Part shown: piece after piece, positions 8,533 through 18,200 of the stretch
Layout: each line of letters begins with the position of its first letter
Numbering within the stretch: the stretch's first letter is position 1
Source: Salinivirgaceae bacterium
GTDB lineage: Bacteria; Bacteroidota; Bacteroidia; Bacteroidales; SZUA-534
Length of the DNA: 35,400 nucleotides
Assembly: GCA_017551905.1 (NCBI GenBank)
Contig: JAFZKK010000060.1
Span: forward strand, 1 to 35,400
Direction: 5' to 3'
Notes under the pieces: generated by a model
The model's input: the letters and a program-made list of their open reading frames with translations, nothing else
Told to the model about the DNA's origin: nothing
Databases searched by the model: none
Position numbers and translations under genes: made by a program

Positions 8533-8540
8533 ACAATGTG

Positions 8541-8572
8541 CAAAACTAACAATTGCAAAATTGCGAATGAAA
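8541..8572 (-). promoter_or_regulatory. Promoter of the pyruvate:ferredoxin oxidoreductase gene
   Basis: On the minus strand, TTTC (-33-like, 8569-8572), 20 bases, then TAGTTTTG (-7 box, 8541-8548, full TAnnTTTG match). This gives a 5' UTR of about 100 nt. Confidence 0.5.
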
Positions 8573-8650
8573 AGAATTGAGCATTTTTTTTGATGATTTT
8601 GGCGAGGCGGCAAGAGTGATTATCCCGCGCTGAAAATCGCAATACATTTA

Positions 8651-8658
8651 TACTTTTG
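8651..8658 (+). promoter_or_regulatory. -7 box of the PAP2 phosphatase gene
   Basis: TACTTTTG followed by C is a full match to TAnnTTTG and lies 22 bases before the ATG. No TTTG-like -33 box is seen at the usual distance. Confidence 0.45.
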
Positions 8659-8679
8659 CGAGCATAAAAGTACAGAGTA

Positions 8680-9369
8680 ATGAAGAAACCGTTTTCCATC
8701 TATTGTATTGTTTTTATAGTTGCGACAATAGCTTTGGCCATCGCCTTGGCTGTATATCCGAAAGCTGAGCTGCATTTAGCGGCAAACTCTTTTCACACTC
8801 CATTTTTAGATTGGTTATTCCGCCATTACACGTTGTTTGCCGAGTTTCCGGTATATGTTGTCGCAATACTTCCTTTGCTTTTCTTCAGGGCCGGTTGGAC
8901 TTATATGTACGCCATTGCCGAGCTATCGAACGGCTTTGCGACACTTGCTTTGAAAAACATTTTTACAGCCCCGCGCCCGTCAACATTCTTTGCCAATCTG
9001 GGCATCGAACTACCGACGGTTGAAGGTGTGGTTTTGCGCCACAACAACTCATTTCCTTCGGGACACACTGCCACTTTTTTCGTGTTCTTCACAATGTGCG
9101 CCTTGCTGTTATGCTACTACAAGAAGGATGACGCAAAGCGAATTTGGTCATTTTTATGCATGATAATACTGATAATTCTGGCTTATATGGGCGGTTTCTC
9201 GCGAATCTATCTGTCGCAACATTTCCTGTCAGATGTGTTTACAGGCAGCATCATCGGGTTCACAATGCCGTGCATAGTGTTTGCGCTGTTCTATCGGAAA
9301 CAATGGCTTGACAAAGAGTGGTTTAACCGCTCACTTTTTGGTTACAACGCCTATTTCAAACGCAAATAA
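8680..9369 (+). CDS. PAP2-family membrane phosphatase, LpxE/LpxF-like
   Basis: A 229-aa inner-membrane protein with several hydrophobic segments and the three PAP2 signatures in order: KNIFTAPRP (K-x6-RP), PSGH, and SRIYLSQHFLSD (SR-x5-H-x3-D). All catalytic residues are present, with the active site expected on the periplasmic side. Members remove phosphate from undecaprenyl diphosphate, phosphatidylglycerol phosphate or lipid A (LpxE at position 1, LpxF at 4'). The convergent neighbour, 12 bases away, is an EptA-like transferase, which favours lipid A as substrate. As I recall, Helicobacter pylori pairs lpxE and eptA in the same way. Which phosphate is removed cannot be read from the sequence, and an undecaprenyl-phosphate role remains possible. 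Confidence 0.85.
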   Translation: MKKPFSIYCIVFIVATIALAIALAVYPKAELHLAANSFHTPFLDWLFRHYTLFAEFPVYVVAILPLLFFRAGWTYMYAIAELSNGFATLALKNIFTAPRPSTFFANLGIELPTVEGVVLRHNNSFPSGHTATFFVFFTMCALLLCYYKKDDAKRIWSFLCMIILIILAYMGGFSRIYLSQHFLSDVFTGSIIGFTMPCIVFALFYRKQWLDKEWFNRSLFGYNAYFKRK

Positions 9370-9381
9370 GACAAGCGATAA

Positions 9382-10932
9382 TCATTCGAACAGATTGTGC
9401 TCCTCGTCGTAGACCGGACTATCGACCGACAGCAATTTGAGTACCGAATGGAAGACATAATGCTGGTCGATGACTCCGCTTTGCGGCTTGACACTACGGA
9501 AACCGGGCGTTGTCCAAATCAGGAAGGGAATCTCATACTGTTCTTTTGGCGCAATCTTTTTAGGCACGCCGTGCATAAACAGCTTGTTCTCACCCAACGA
9601 CTCGCCATGGTCCGACACATAAATTACGGCGCAATTACGGTCGGTTATTGTGCAGAGCGTATCGATAAGATTGTTTAATAGATAATCGGTATAGATTATG
9701 GTGTTGTCGTAGGCGTTTATAAGCTCGGGCAAAGAATCCTTGGCATTTTCGACATTCGAGCATACCGGCTTAAATATCTCAAAATCTTCAGGATAATGCG
9801 AACTGTACTCCGGGCCGTGGCTGGTGCTTGTATGCAGAATAATCAGCACCTTGCTTTTCGCACTCGACTCGATGCGTTGGCGAATACCTGTGAACAAAAG
9901 CTCGTCAAACGACTTTGGAACATCGGGATACATTTTTGCAAGGTCTTTATCTGTCAGATACTCATCGATATGCACCGGCGGCTCGCCCCAGTTCGATGTC
10001 CGCCACACCACATCGGCACCCGCACGGAACAGATAATTTGGAAGAATCTCATAAAGGGCGGATGTGGCCTTATATTCAAGTATGGCCTTCACACCCTGAG
10101 TTGTATAAGTATCGTCGGAATTTGCCTGAAGCACAGTCAAATCGGTCCGTTTCGAAAGCAACGGATTGGTTGGCCGGTTGTAGCCATAAAGCTGGTAGTT
10201 AGCCTTGCGCGCCGACTCACCAATGACAAGCACAACCGCAGCCTTTTCGTCATCGGAAATTACGGCGTCGGGTAGCTTAATCTCCTCCTTGTTTTCAGCC
10301 TTTTTTATGTTGTAATGCCTGATTGTGTTCACCACATACGAATAAGGCATAACAAGTCCGCCAAGCTCAGTGTCGTATTTTCCAATCCACAAAACCTGAT
10401 TGAAATTAAGCAGAACAAGCACCACCGCTGCCGCCAACGAACCGCCCGAGATTATTCCAAGACGTTTCCAAGTGCCGTATTCAAACTTCTGAAGCAGAAC
10501 ATAGACGGCCGGCAAAACGCCAAAAATCAGAATATAGATGTAAAGCGACCATGTCATGAAGCCCGAAGCCTCGGAATAACGTGTGTTAAAGACATTGCCA
10601 ATCATCGGCTCGGTTATCATTGTGTGATATTTGAAGACGAAATATACCGATGCCGCGCTCAGAATATGGCACAAGGCTATCAGCACCCGACCGAAATATC
10701 TTAAAAGGAAGATAAGCAGATAGCAAATCATGAAGTTGAGAACTAACATCACAACAACTATAGTGCTTATAAACAGCACCTTAATCCAAACCGACACGTT
10801 ATAGTTGGCGGATATGAACGAGAAAAACGGAATGTTGTATAAAACAAGGTTAACAAGACTCATAACCGCCGAAAAGAGTGTCAGGCTCATCGGCTGCCGA
10901 ATCTTTTGAAAGATATTTTTCAGATTAACCAT
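9382..10932 (-). CDS. eptA: EptA-like phosphoethanolamine transferase
   Basis: A 516-aa inner-membrane enzyme of the alkaline-phosphatase/sulfatase fold that moves phosphoethanolamine from phosphatidylethanolamine to lipid A. Five N-terminal membrane segments span about residues 15-180 and are followed by a periplasmic catalytic domain. Seen motifs are IGESARKANYQLYGYNRPTNP, with the nucleophile position at residue 240; TSHGPEY; and SDHGESLGENKLFMHG followed by APKEQYEIPF, which carry the Zn ligands. The nucleophile, usually Thr (GET), is Ser here. Adding phosphoethanolamine lowers surface charge and gives resistance to cationic peptides. The gene has its own -7 box close to the ATG and ends 12 bases from the convergent PAP2 gene. 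The family is sure; the exact acceptor is inferred. Confidence 0.88.
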   Translation of the reverse strand: MVNLKNIFQKIRQPMSLTLFSAVMSLVNLVLYNIPFFSFISANYNVSVWIKVLFISTIVVVMLVLNFMICYLLIFLLRYFGRVLIALCHILSAASVYFVFKYHTMITEPMIGNVFNTRYSEASGFMTWSLYIYILIFGVLPAVYVLLQKFEYGTWKRLGIISGGSLAAAVVLVLLNFNQVLWIGKYDTELGGLVMPYSYVVNTIRHYNIKKAENKEEIKLPDAVISDDEKAAVVLVIGESARKANYQLYGYNRPTNPLLSKRTDLTVLQANSDDTYTTQGVKAILEYKATSALYEILPNYLFRAGADVVWRTSNWGEPPVHIDEYLTDKDLAKMYPDVPKSFDELLFTGIRQRIESSAKSKVLIILHTSTSHGPEYSSHYPEDFEIFKPVCSNVENAKDSLPELINAYDNTIIYTDYLLNNLIDTLCTITDRNCAVIYVSDHGESLGENKLFMHGVPKKIAPKEQYEIPFLIWTTPGFRSVKPQSGVIDQHYVFHSVLKLLSVDSPVYDEEHNLFE

Positions 10933-10951
10933 ACTGAATATTTTAATACTG

Positions 10952-10959
10952 CAAATGTA
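10952..10959 (-). promoter_or_regulatory. -7 box of the EptA-like gene
   Basis: TACATTTGC on the minus strand is a full TAnnTTTG match 20 bases before the ATG at 10932. I see no clear -33 box. It sits in the 81-base gap after the 729-aa gene's stop. Confidence 0.45.
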
Positions 10960-11013
10960 AGCCGCAAACCGCCCAAGCTAATGCAGCTTCTGCGCTCACA
11001 CCCCACTCCACTC

Positions 11014-13203
11014 CTACTTTATCGTGCTATACAACTCGTCGCCCGAGAACGAGAATTGCATATAGGCGGAACGAGTGTCTGGCGTTGCGGCTTTCGGCTC
11101 CTTGCCAATCAGCATAACGGCTTCGGTCTTGGTGTTATCAACCTTCGACACCCACAACGGATAAACCGATGATTTGAGCTCATAATGCTCGCCGTCGAGC
11201 CAGTTGCCATTAGCATCAAACGAATACTGGAACATTCCGAACGAGCCATTCAGATTAACATCCTTGTTGTCAAGGCTTTTGATTGTGCTGAATGCGCCAA
11301 ACACATAGTATATGTCGTTGTTTTTAAGGATATTGACAAAATAACCGTTGAAATTCAAGCTTTTGCTCCAAAGCGTCTTGAATTTTGAATCGAGGCCGAC
11401 AATACGCAGCTCGCCGTTCTCTACGGCAAATGGCTGATTGCTTTTTCCTCGGAACGCCACAATGTATGAATCACTGATATCGTTGACTATAAGTTTTTTA
11501 GGCAATAACGCCACGCGCACCTCAACATTTTGTTTGACATTGCCCGAAACATCGAACAGCACCATAAAATTGCGGATAACTCCATTCTTGGCCGTCGATG
11601 TTACCACTGCGGCAACCTCACCGTTTATCGGTGCGGCATGCAGACAAGTTCTGTCGCCATCACCGTTTTTCAACACCTTCAGCCACTGCACGTTATGCGC
11701 CGTATCGATGCTGGCCACAAAACCGAATCGCTCACGCTTCTTGGTAACATACGTGCCCGAAACTATCAGTTCCTTTCTGTCAGTAAATTCTTTGCTATGA
11801 ACAAAATAGCCATTTGTCCATATTGCGGTTGGCGATACAAGTTGAGCAAAAAGCGTGTCGCCATTATAGACAATTGAGTTGCGGTTGGCTGCGTTGCGAC
11901 GGCCAATATTCAAGACCGTAGCCGAAAAATCGTCAACCGTTTTATCGAACAATCGGTCGTTTTGCTGGCGCTGCTGCTGAACATAATCGCGCAGTCCTTT
12001 CTCGCCGTTATAGTGTTTCTCGAAAACGCAGCTGTATTTTTTTATTCCCTCCGGATTGATGTTTTTTTCGAACACTTTCAACAGTGAATCTGTGTCGTTT
12101 CGTTTAGCGATAGCATTGTCGAAATAATCGTTGAGCGGATAATTGGCACCCATCGACATAAAAGCGGTATCGATTTTATAAGAGACAAGCTGCTGCGCGT
12201 AATTTATCTGCGACTGCTGATAAGTCAGCAACTGATTGGCCATCGAGGTGTTGTCGTACTTCTGAATCTTGTTAAGCAGATAAAGCGACACCTTATAATT
12301 CGCAGGCACACCGCTGTCAATCTTATTTTCGAGCTGCTGCATATAAATCTTATGCTGATTGTCAAGCTCTTCGACATTCTTGTACAAGTAACCAACCTCG
12401 CTCTCACGCACCTCGTTGAACGTTTTAATCCACGAAGCGAAATCCCACAACTGAATCTCTTTGGCCAGAAAATCGGCTTGAGTCAAGCCATGCATACGGT
12501 ACACGACAATGGGGTTAAGCCGGTAGTTGAACTTGTAGTTGAGCATTGGATATTCGGCCAGCGATTTCTGCAAAGTCTTCAGATAGAACAATGTTGAGTC
12601 GAAATTGTTCTGCAGCGCATCGAGCTGTTTCTCAAGCTGTTCGTCAACCAAAAAATAAAGGTCTTTGAGTTTGCTGTTGCGGCGGCATATATCGTTAAAT
12701 ATGCTTATGCACTCGTTATATTTACCCACCGCCTTATAAAGGTTATCCTTATTGGCGACAAAATAATTCTTGTAAATAGTCGCCTTATTCAGGTGATTTT
12801 CAATATCCTCGCTTATCTCAAGAAACGTGGGAGCCTTGCCAGGTTTCGAGTCGGGAGCGCGCACCACATCGTCGAAGAAATGACCGTCCTGACGGGCCAC
12901 CTTCTCATTGAAGTTGAATTTTGCCAACCCGAAAAACAATTCCATGTCGTAAACCGCACGCTCGGCTGCTGTCTCCTGCAAAAAAGGGTCGTAGCCGGCC
13001 ACGCGACGCTCAAGGATGATACCCATCTTGTAAAGCGAAGCGCAATGTGAGTTGTTCTTCGTCAGCGAAAACTGCTGAAGACTTTGGTACGCCTCGTTGT
13101 CCGACTGATGCTTAATGTTTTCGTACACATCTTTATACTTGCTCTGCGACGATGCTGACGCTGCAACTAAAAAACTTAAAAACAAGAATATATATCGTCT
13201 CAT
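11014..13203 (-). CDS. Exported protein of unknown family, helical N-terminal half and beta-rich C-terminal half
   Basis: I do not recognise a family. I chose the ATG at 13203 (MRRYIFLFLSFLVAASASS), which opens a clean signal peptide; the longer frame begins at a TTG inside the upstream stop. The product has 729 residues. Residues of about 20-400 look helical, rich in K, E, Q, N and Tyr, and could be TPR-like. From about 440 the sequence turns into beta-type segments in which hydrophobic strands recur (VAAVVTSTA, FMVLFDVSGN, YIVAFRGKSNQ, IYYVFGAF), suggestive of a propeller. It has no lipobox and no T9SS tail. It is the last gene of the CHAT-linked set, 20 bases after the OmpA-type gene, so it is probably co-transcribed. 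It may be a periplasmic partner of that protein. Confidence 0.7.
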   Translation of the reverse strand: MRRYIFLFLSFLVAASASSQSKYKDVYENIKHQSDNEAYQSLQQFSLTKNNSHCASLYKMGIILERRVAGYDPFLQETAAERAVYDMELFFGLAKFNFNEKVARQDGHFFDDVVRAPDSKPGKAPTFLEISEDIENHLNKATIYKNYFVANKDNLYKAVGKYNECISIFNDICRRNSKLKDLYFLVDEQLEKQLDALQNNFDSTLFYLKTLQKSLAEYPMLNYKFNYRLNPIVVYRMHGLTQADFLAKEIQLWDFASWIKTFNEVRESEVGYLYKNVEELDNQHKIYMQQLENKIDSGVPANYKVSLYLLNKIQKYDNTSMANQLLTYQQSQINYAQQLVSYKIDTAFMSMGANYPLNDYFDNAIAKRNDTDSLLKVFEKNINPEGIKKYSCVFEKHYNGEKGLRDYVQQQRQQNDRLFDKTVDDFSATVLNIGRRNAANRNSIVYNGDTLFAQLVSPTAIWTNGYFVHSKEFTDRKELIVSGTYVTKKRERFGFVASIDTAHNVQWLKVLKNGDGDRTCLHAAPINGEVAAVVTSTAKNGVIRNFMVLFDVSGNVKQNVEVRVALLPKKLIVNDISDSYIVAFRGKSNQPFAVENGELRIVGLDSKFKTLWSKSLNFNGYFVNILKNNDIYYVFGAFSTIKSLDNKDVNLNGSFGMFQYSFDANGNWLDGEHYELKSSVYPLWVSKVDNTKTEAVMLIGKEPKAATPDTRSAYMQFSFSGDELYSTIK

Positions 13204-13223
13204 GACATTTTCGTGTTTAATTT

Positions 13224-15275
13224 TCAATCAATTATTTTCACCTCGATGCGACGGTTTTGCGCCCGGTTGGCATCGGAATTATTGGGCAATATAGGCTGTG
13301 ACTCACCATAACCTTTTGCCACAATAGCCGATTCCTTCACACCCTTTTCTTTCAGATACTTAACCGCTGTCTGCGCCCGTTTTTGCGACAGAACCATATT
13401 ATACCAATCGGGGCCGACATCATCGGTATGCGCCGAAAGCTCAATGCGCACATTATCGTTCAGTTTCATAAACTCAATCAAGCGATTAAGCTCCTTAAAC
13501 GATTCGGCATTCAGCTCGGCCGAGTTAGTCTCAAACGTAATGTTGTTGAAGGTCATCTTGGTGTTCTTTGTCAGCAAATCGAGCTTGATGTTGAGTTTCT
13601 GTGTCTTGTTCGATTTCCCGACATCGACCTTGGTGCTGCTGTAGGTGTAACCCTTCTTGGCGACGTCAATCTCATAGCTGTCGCCCTCGCGCAACTCCAC
13701 AATCAAGTTGCCGTCCTTGTCGCGATGTGCGACCACCGTCCGTGACTCATTGCGGCTCAAGTTCTTAACATTGACCAACACCGAATCGCCATCTGCACCA
13801 GCGTCGATATCCAATATCATAATCTTCTTCGACGGCGCCAGCTCAATGTCGTCTTCAAACTCGTTGTAGAAGACATCGGCCACAGCGTTGAAGTAAATAT
13901 CGCGAGGCTCAAAGTGCTCACAATCAATATGTATCTTGTATGTCTTCCCGATTGTTATCTGGCTTTTGTACCGGCCTTCGCCAATAGCCGGCACGTTGTC
14001 TATCAGCAAGTTGTTGGTAGCCGAGTCGTAAACCGAAACTTTGGCCGCCAAGGGACTATACATCTCCTGGTCGAAAACATTCAGATAATAATTGATTGAC
14101 GAGAAGATAGTTGTATCGAACTGTTTTACAATATCTTCGGTATAATAGCCGGTTGTCAGATGATAATTGGAATGTGAGTAACCGTCTTTGCCATAATCGA
14201 TTCGATAATTGCCCTTGTCTTTCAAATAGATTGAATAGCGTCCGTCGGAATTGGTTTCGTACTCGCCCAAAACTGCCGACGTAATAGCGTCAGTAACAAC
14301 AATTTGTGCTTGAACAGGCTTTTTTGTGTCGAAATCGGTCACTTGCCCCACAAGCTGCATTTTGCCATGCTGCTTATAGTCGGCCGGGACATCAATCTGG
14401 TATGTTTTGTTCGGATTTTTCTTGGTGACACGTTGCGGACTGGTGTTCTTTATAAAAATCGAGCCATCGTTATTCATCTTGGGCGACAAGTCGTTATACT
14501 CGGTGTTGAACTCATCGACATATCTTGGCAGCGTCCAAACATTCTCGTAAATGAATTCCGACACCACTTTCGTATAGTAAATGTTGTAAACATCGTCTGG
14601 CACTTTTTTGCCCGCTTTTGTTGTGTCGGGCCGCATCGATGAGAAGAAAAGCGTTTTGCCGTCGGCGCAGATGAACGGTGTCTCCTGACAGCCAGAGTTG
14701 AAATCCTGCGGTATAAACTGCGGACCTGTCCACTCACCGTCTTTATTCCTGATATACAGCACTATCTCCTTACACGAGACATCTTTTTTCTGGCCTGTGG
14801 CATCATGTTTCGGTCTTAGAAGAAAAATGTAATTGTTGTCGGCTGATATTGACGGTGAAAACTCATCGTCAACCGAATTGACCGGTGACGGGAATTTTTC
14901 CAAACCGCCCCACTCGCCATTCTCGTATTTCAGACTCATTATGTCGAACGACACTCCAAAGTTGATATGAAACAGAAGCTGAGTGCCATCGTAGTTGAAC
15001 GAAAAACCGCCTATTCCTTTGGGCGACTGCGGAATCAGCTTGTCGAAAGCCGGGATTTCCTTTGGCTCGCTCCATTTTCCGTTCTCGTTCACCGACTCGT
15101 AAACTTTTTTAACCGCATCCTGCTCACCTAGAAAGACTATACGCTTTCCGTCGTGAGTTACCGCGGCATTTGTTACCATCCCCTGAAACCCGGGAAAAAG
15201 GTCGGTCTGCGCAAAGGCGCCGAACGGCATGGCAGCCAATGCCAGAATATTTATTATGCGTTTTCCTAACTTCAT
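13224..15275 (-). CDS. OmpA-family protein with beta-propeller and regulatory-like domains (PorE-like layout)
   Basis: A 683-aa exported protein. I took the ATG at 15275 (MKLGKRIINILALAAMPFGAFA) rather than the upstream GTG, which would overlap the preceding gene. After the signal peptide comes a PD40/WD40-like propeller (about 25-320, for example VTHDGKRIVFLGE and FSFNYDGTQLLFHI). Carboxypeptidase-regulatory-like beta domains follow (QVTDFDTKKPVQAQIVVTD and later repeats). A C-terminal OmpA domain ends the protein (SAHTDDVG, LSQKRAQTAVKYL, NRRIEV), with the Asp and Arg that grip peptidoglycan. T9SS protein PorE has TPR, PD40, regulatory and OmpA domains in that order; here the TPR part is absent. 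It likely anchors a complex to peptidoglycan. It lies 13 bases after the CHAT gene. Confidence 0.85.
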   Translation of the reverse strand: MKLGKRIINILALAAMPFGAFAQTDLFPGFQGMVTNAAVTHDGKRIVFLGEQDAVKKVYESVNENGKWSEPKEIPAFDKLIPQSPKGIGGFSFNYDGTQLLFHINFGVSFDIMSLKYENGEWGGLEKFPSPVNSVDDEFSPSISADNNYIFLLRPKHDATGQKKDVSCKEIVLYIRNKDGEWTGPQFIPQDFNSGCQETPFICADGKTLFFSSMRPDTTKAGKKVPDDVYNIYYTKVVSEFIYENVWTLPRYVDEFNTEYNDLSPKMNNDGSIFIKNTSPQRVTKKNPNKTYQIDVPADYKQHGKMQLVGQVTDFDTKKPVQAQIVVTDAITSAVLGEYETNSDGRYSIYLKDKGNYRIDYGKDGYSHSNYHLTTGYYTEDIVKQFDTTIFSSINYYLNVFDQEMYSPLAAKVSVYDSATNNLLIDNVPAIGEGRYKSQITIGKTYKIHIDCEHFEPRDIYFNAVADVFYNEFEDDIELAPSKKIMILDIDAGADGDSVLVNVKNLSRNESRTVVAHRDKDGNLIVELREGDSYEIDVAKKGYTYSSTKVDVGKSNKTQKLNIKLDLLTKNTKMTFNNITFETNSAELNAESFKELNRLIEFMKLNDNVRIELSAHTDDVGPDWYNMVLSQKRAQTAVKYLKEKGVKESAIVAKGYGESQPILPNNSDANRAQNRRIEVKIID

Positions 15276-15288
15276 ATATAACAGATTA

Positions 15289-18200
15289 TTAATCACCTAT
15301 CAGAATAAACGGCGCCCAATAATAAGGCCTTGCATAGTTTTTATCAGCAATCAGCGACAGTTTGGCTTTTTGCAACAGCTCGGCATAGTTCAAGTTGGCA
15401 TTTTCCTTGTCGAGCATCAATTTGTAGAAAGCCACCATCAACTGCGAAGTCGAATTATCGGCTACTTTCCACAACGAAACCAGCAGATTCTGACTGCCGG
15501 CATATATGAAAGCCCTTGATAATCCGACAATTCCCTCGCCTTTCATTATCTTGCCCAATCCTGTCTCACAAGCCGACAAGATAAGCAAATCGCACTTGAG
15601 CCGCAAACCATAAACATCGCCTGAATAAAGAATTCCATCCTGACTGTCGCCTTTCAAACTGCACAACTGGACTCCTGACAGCTCAGGCTTTTCGGAATTG
15701 ACAAAGCCGTGTGTGGCCAAATGGATGTAGCGATAACGCGACACTGAATCGGCATTGAAATTCTGACGGCTGGCACAACCCCACAAGCAAGCTTTGGCTG
15801 GCTGCCCCGATTTCTGGAACATTGCGAATATGTTGCGCACCTCGGTTTCCGATGATGTCAACGGCTCAAGTTTCCCATTGTTATTTATCTCGATATCAGT
15901 ATAGTTGCGCTCGTTTTTCTTAATCCGGCTATCGAGCAAAACGCCCGAATACTTGCCTGTAGTGAATACTGGCGCCAAGCCTAACCAGCCTTCAGCTCCG
16001 TTCTGTTTGTTGCGCGTCAGGTCGCGATAGTAAAGCGTGGCCGAGTAGGCGTAGCTGACGGAATACTTCTTTATCAGGAAATTGTAAGACGAATAATCGT
16101 AAATAGAACCACCGACATCGGTCATCAACAAACTCTCGTAAGGAATCTGATTCAACGCTCCATCAGGAATAATCACCAGATTGCGGACATCGGCAGCTAT
16201 GCTGTCGGGAAGCAACAGACTATAGAACCGGCGCGAGAGTGCATTGAAATCCATCATTGCCTTCTGCGATGTCAAGAGCATCGAGTTTCGGTACATTTTG
16301 ATTGTGTCGGCAAAATTGCTTTGTATGTTGCTGGCATCAATTTTGAAACTGCTATTGGTTATGTGCAGACTGTAAACACGCTCATCGCCAAGCACATACA
16401 TAACCATCATTGTGCCTTTGCGCAACTTCTGTTGCAACTCACCCAGTCCGATGGTGTTATCGGCATATTTAAGTTGATGATACTCAGGATATTTCTTTTC
16501 AAGCTGTTTGACAAAATCCTCATGTCTGCGGTTGGCTGCCAAAAGGCTGTCGCGCACCTGAACAGCGTTTTTCGGTTTCTCGGCCAGCATCTGCTCAAAG
16601 TAGAGCACATCAGCCGACAGCCGGTTTTCTTTCTGCTGCAAGTCGTCGGGGATGTTTGCCAGCTGCATTGCGTCCTGCCCCACCATCGACTCGAGCAGCG
16701 AGTTGGCCTTGTCCTTCTCGGCAAACAGGAACACTTGCTCCTGATAGTAGCGAGCTTTGGCGGCCGGCAAATTATTGTTTAACAGCTGCATACAAACTTC
16801 CATAACGCCCTCGTAGCACTTCGACGCTATCTTTCCAAGTTCAAGTTTGTCGTTTTTGGTAAGAGCCGAGCGGCGCATAACTGCTATTATGTTGTCGCAA
16901 AGCAAATAATGATTGAAAGCGAAAACCAAATCGGCGTTATTCTTCGAGTTCAAATAACGCATAGCATAGGCTGAGCCCCGCAACAACAGCGAGTTGACAA
17001 AAACATTCTGGTCGTAATAGCCAACGGCTTCAGGCAGCGAGTCTTTCTTCGAATTGAAACGGTCGTGGTTCGACTCGATTGCCAAACTGTAGTTGAGAAT
17101 GGCGTCATCGTATTTTCCCTGCTTCAGATCGATATTACCTATATTGTTGTATATCAAAGCCAAATACGGATGTTTGTTGCCAAAGACATTTTTGTACAAA
17201 TCAACCGAGCGGTAATAGTAGAATTGCGCTGAATCGAGCTGATTTGTCTGCAGATAAGCCGTTGCGATGTTGTTGTTGGTGTTGCCCACAAGCACCGGAC
17301 TAACCGATTTGATGCCACCATAAATGTTGCTGGCTTTCAGATAACTGCCAATGGCCTCGCGTGTCTTTCCTGTCTTAAGGTAAACGTTACCAAGGTTGTT
17401 ATAAGCCTCAGCAACCTCAAGCGATTTTTCGCCATCGTACTTCCGGGTTATATCGAGCGACTTCTGGAAGTAGAACTGTGCAGGCCGGTAATCCTCAAGA
17501 TTCTGATGCACAGTGCCTACGTTGTTGTAAATAGGCGCAAGTTTGCGGTCGGCGGCGCTGTTCTGCTCTTTTTTAATGGCAAGCGCCTTGTTGTAATATA
17601 CGAGAGCTAACTCATACTGTCCCAAGCGGTTATAGAGGTTTCCCTTGTTTATGTACACATCGCTGACAGCCTGCGACGACTCGCCGCTCACCTTCATCAA
17701 TATTTCCTCGGCTGTGTCAAAACACTCGGCCGACATGTTGAAGTTACCCAAACGGTCATATATGGTTCCGAGATTATTGAGAGTGTTGGCGTATTTGGCA
17801 TTATCGGTTCCATAGGCTTTCCGCTTGACATCGAGCGACTTGGTTGTATAAGCCAATGCCTTTTTGTAGTCGCCGGTTGCCTTGCAGTACAAACCGTAAT
17901 TGTTGTAGAAAATATCGAGGCGGCTGTCGGGAATGTTGCCATTCTCAATAATCCGCAAGCATTTCTCATAATTGGCGCCAGCATTGTCATAATCGTGCAT
18001 ATTATACAAAGCGTTGGCGTAATTAGCATATAAATCAATCAGTTGAGCGCTTTGTTCGCCCATAGCGGCCGCCTTGACTGACAAACTGTTAGCGTAAATA
18101 TCGGCTGCTCGGCTGAAATTCTCCATCGCCATATAAGCCGATGCAATATTCTCCTGTGCCGACAAAGTCCTTACACTCGCATCGCCAAAGTGTGCTGACA

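Noticed and set aside
13204..13227. TTG start giving a 737-aa version of the unknown exported protein
   Set aside because: It overlaps the upstream stop and delays the signal peptide by eight residues; the ATG at 13203 fits better.
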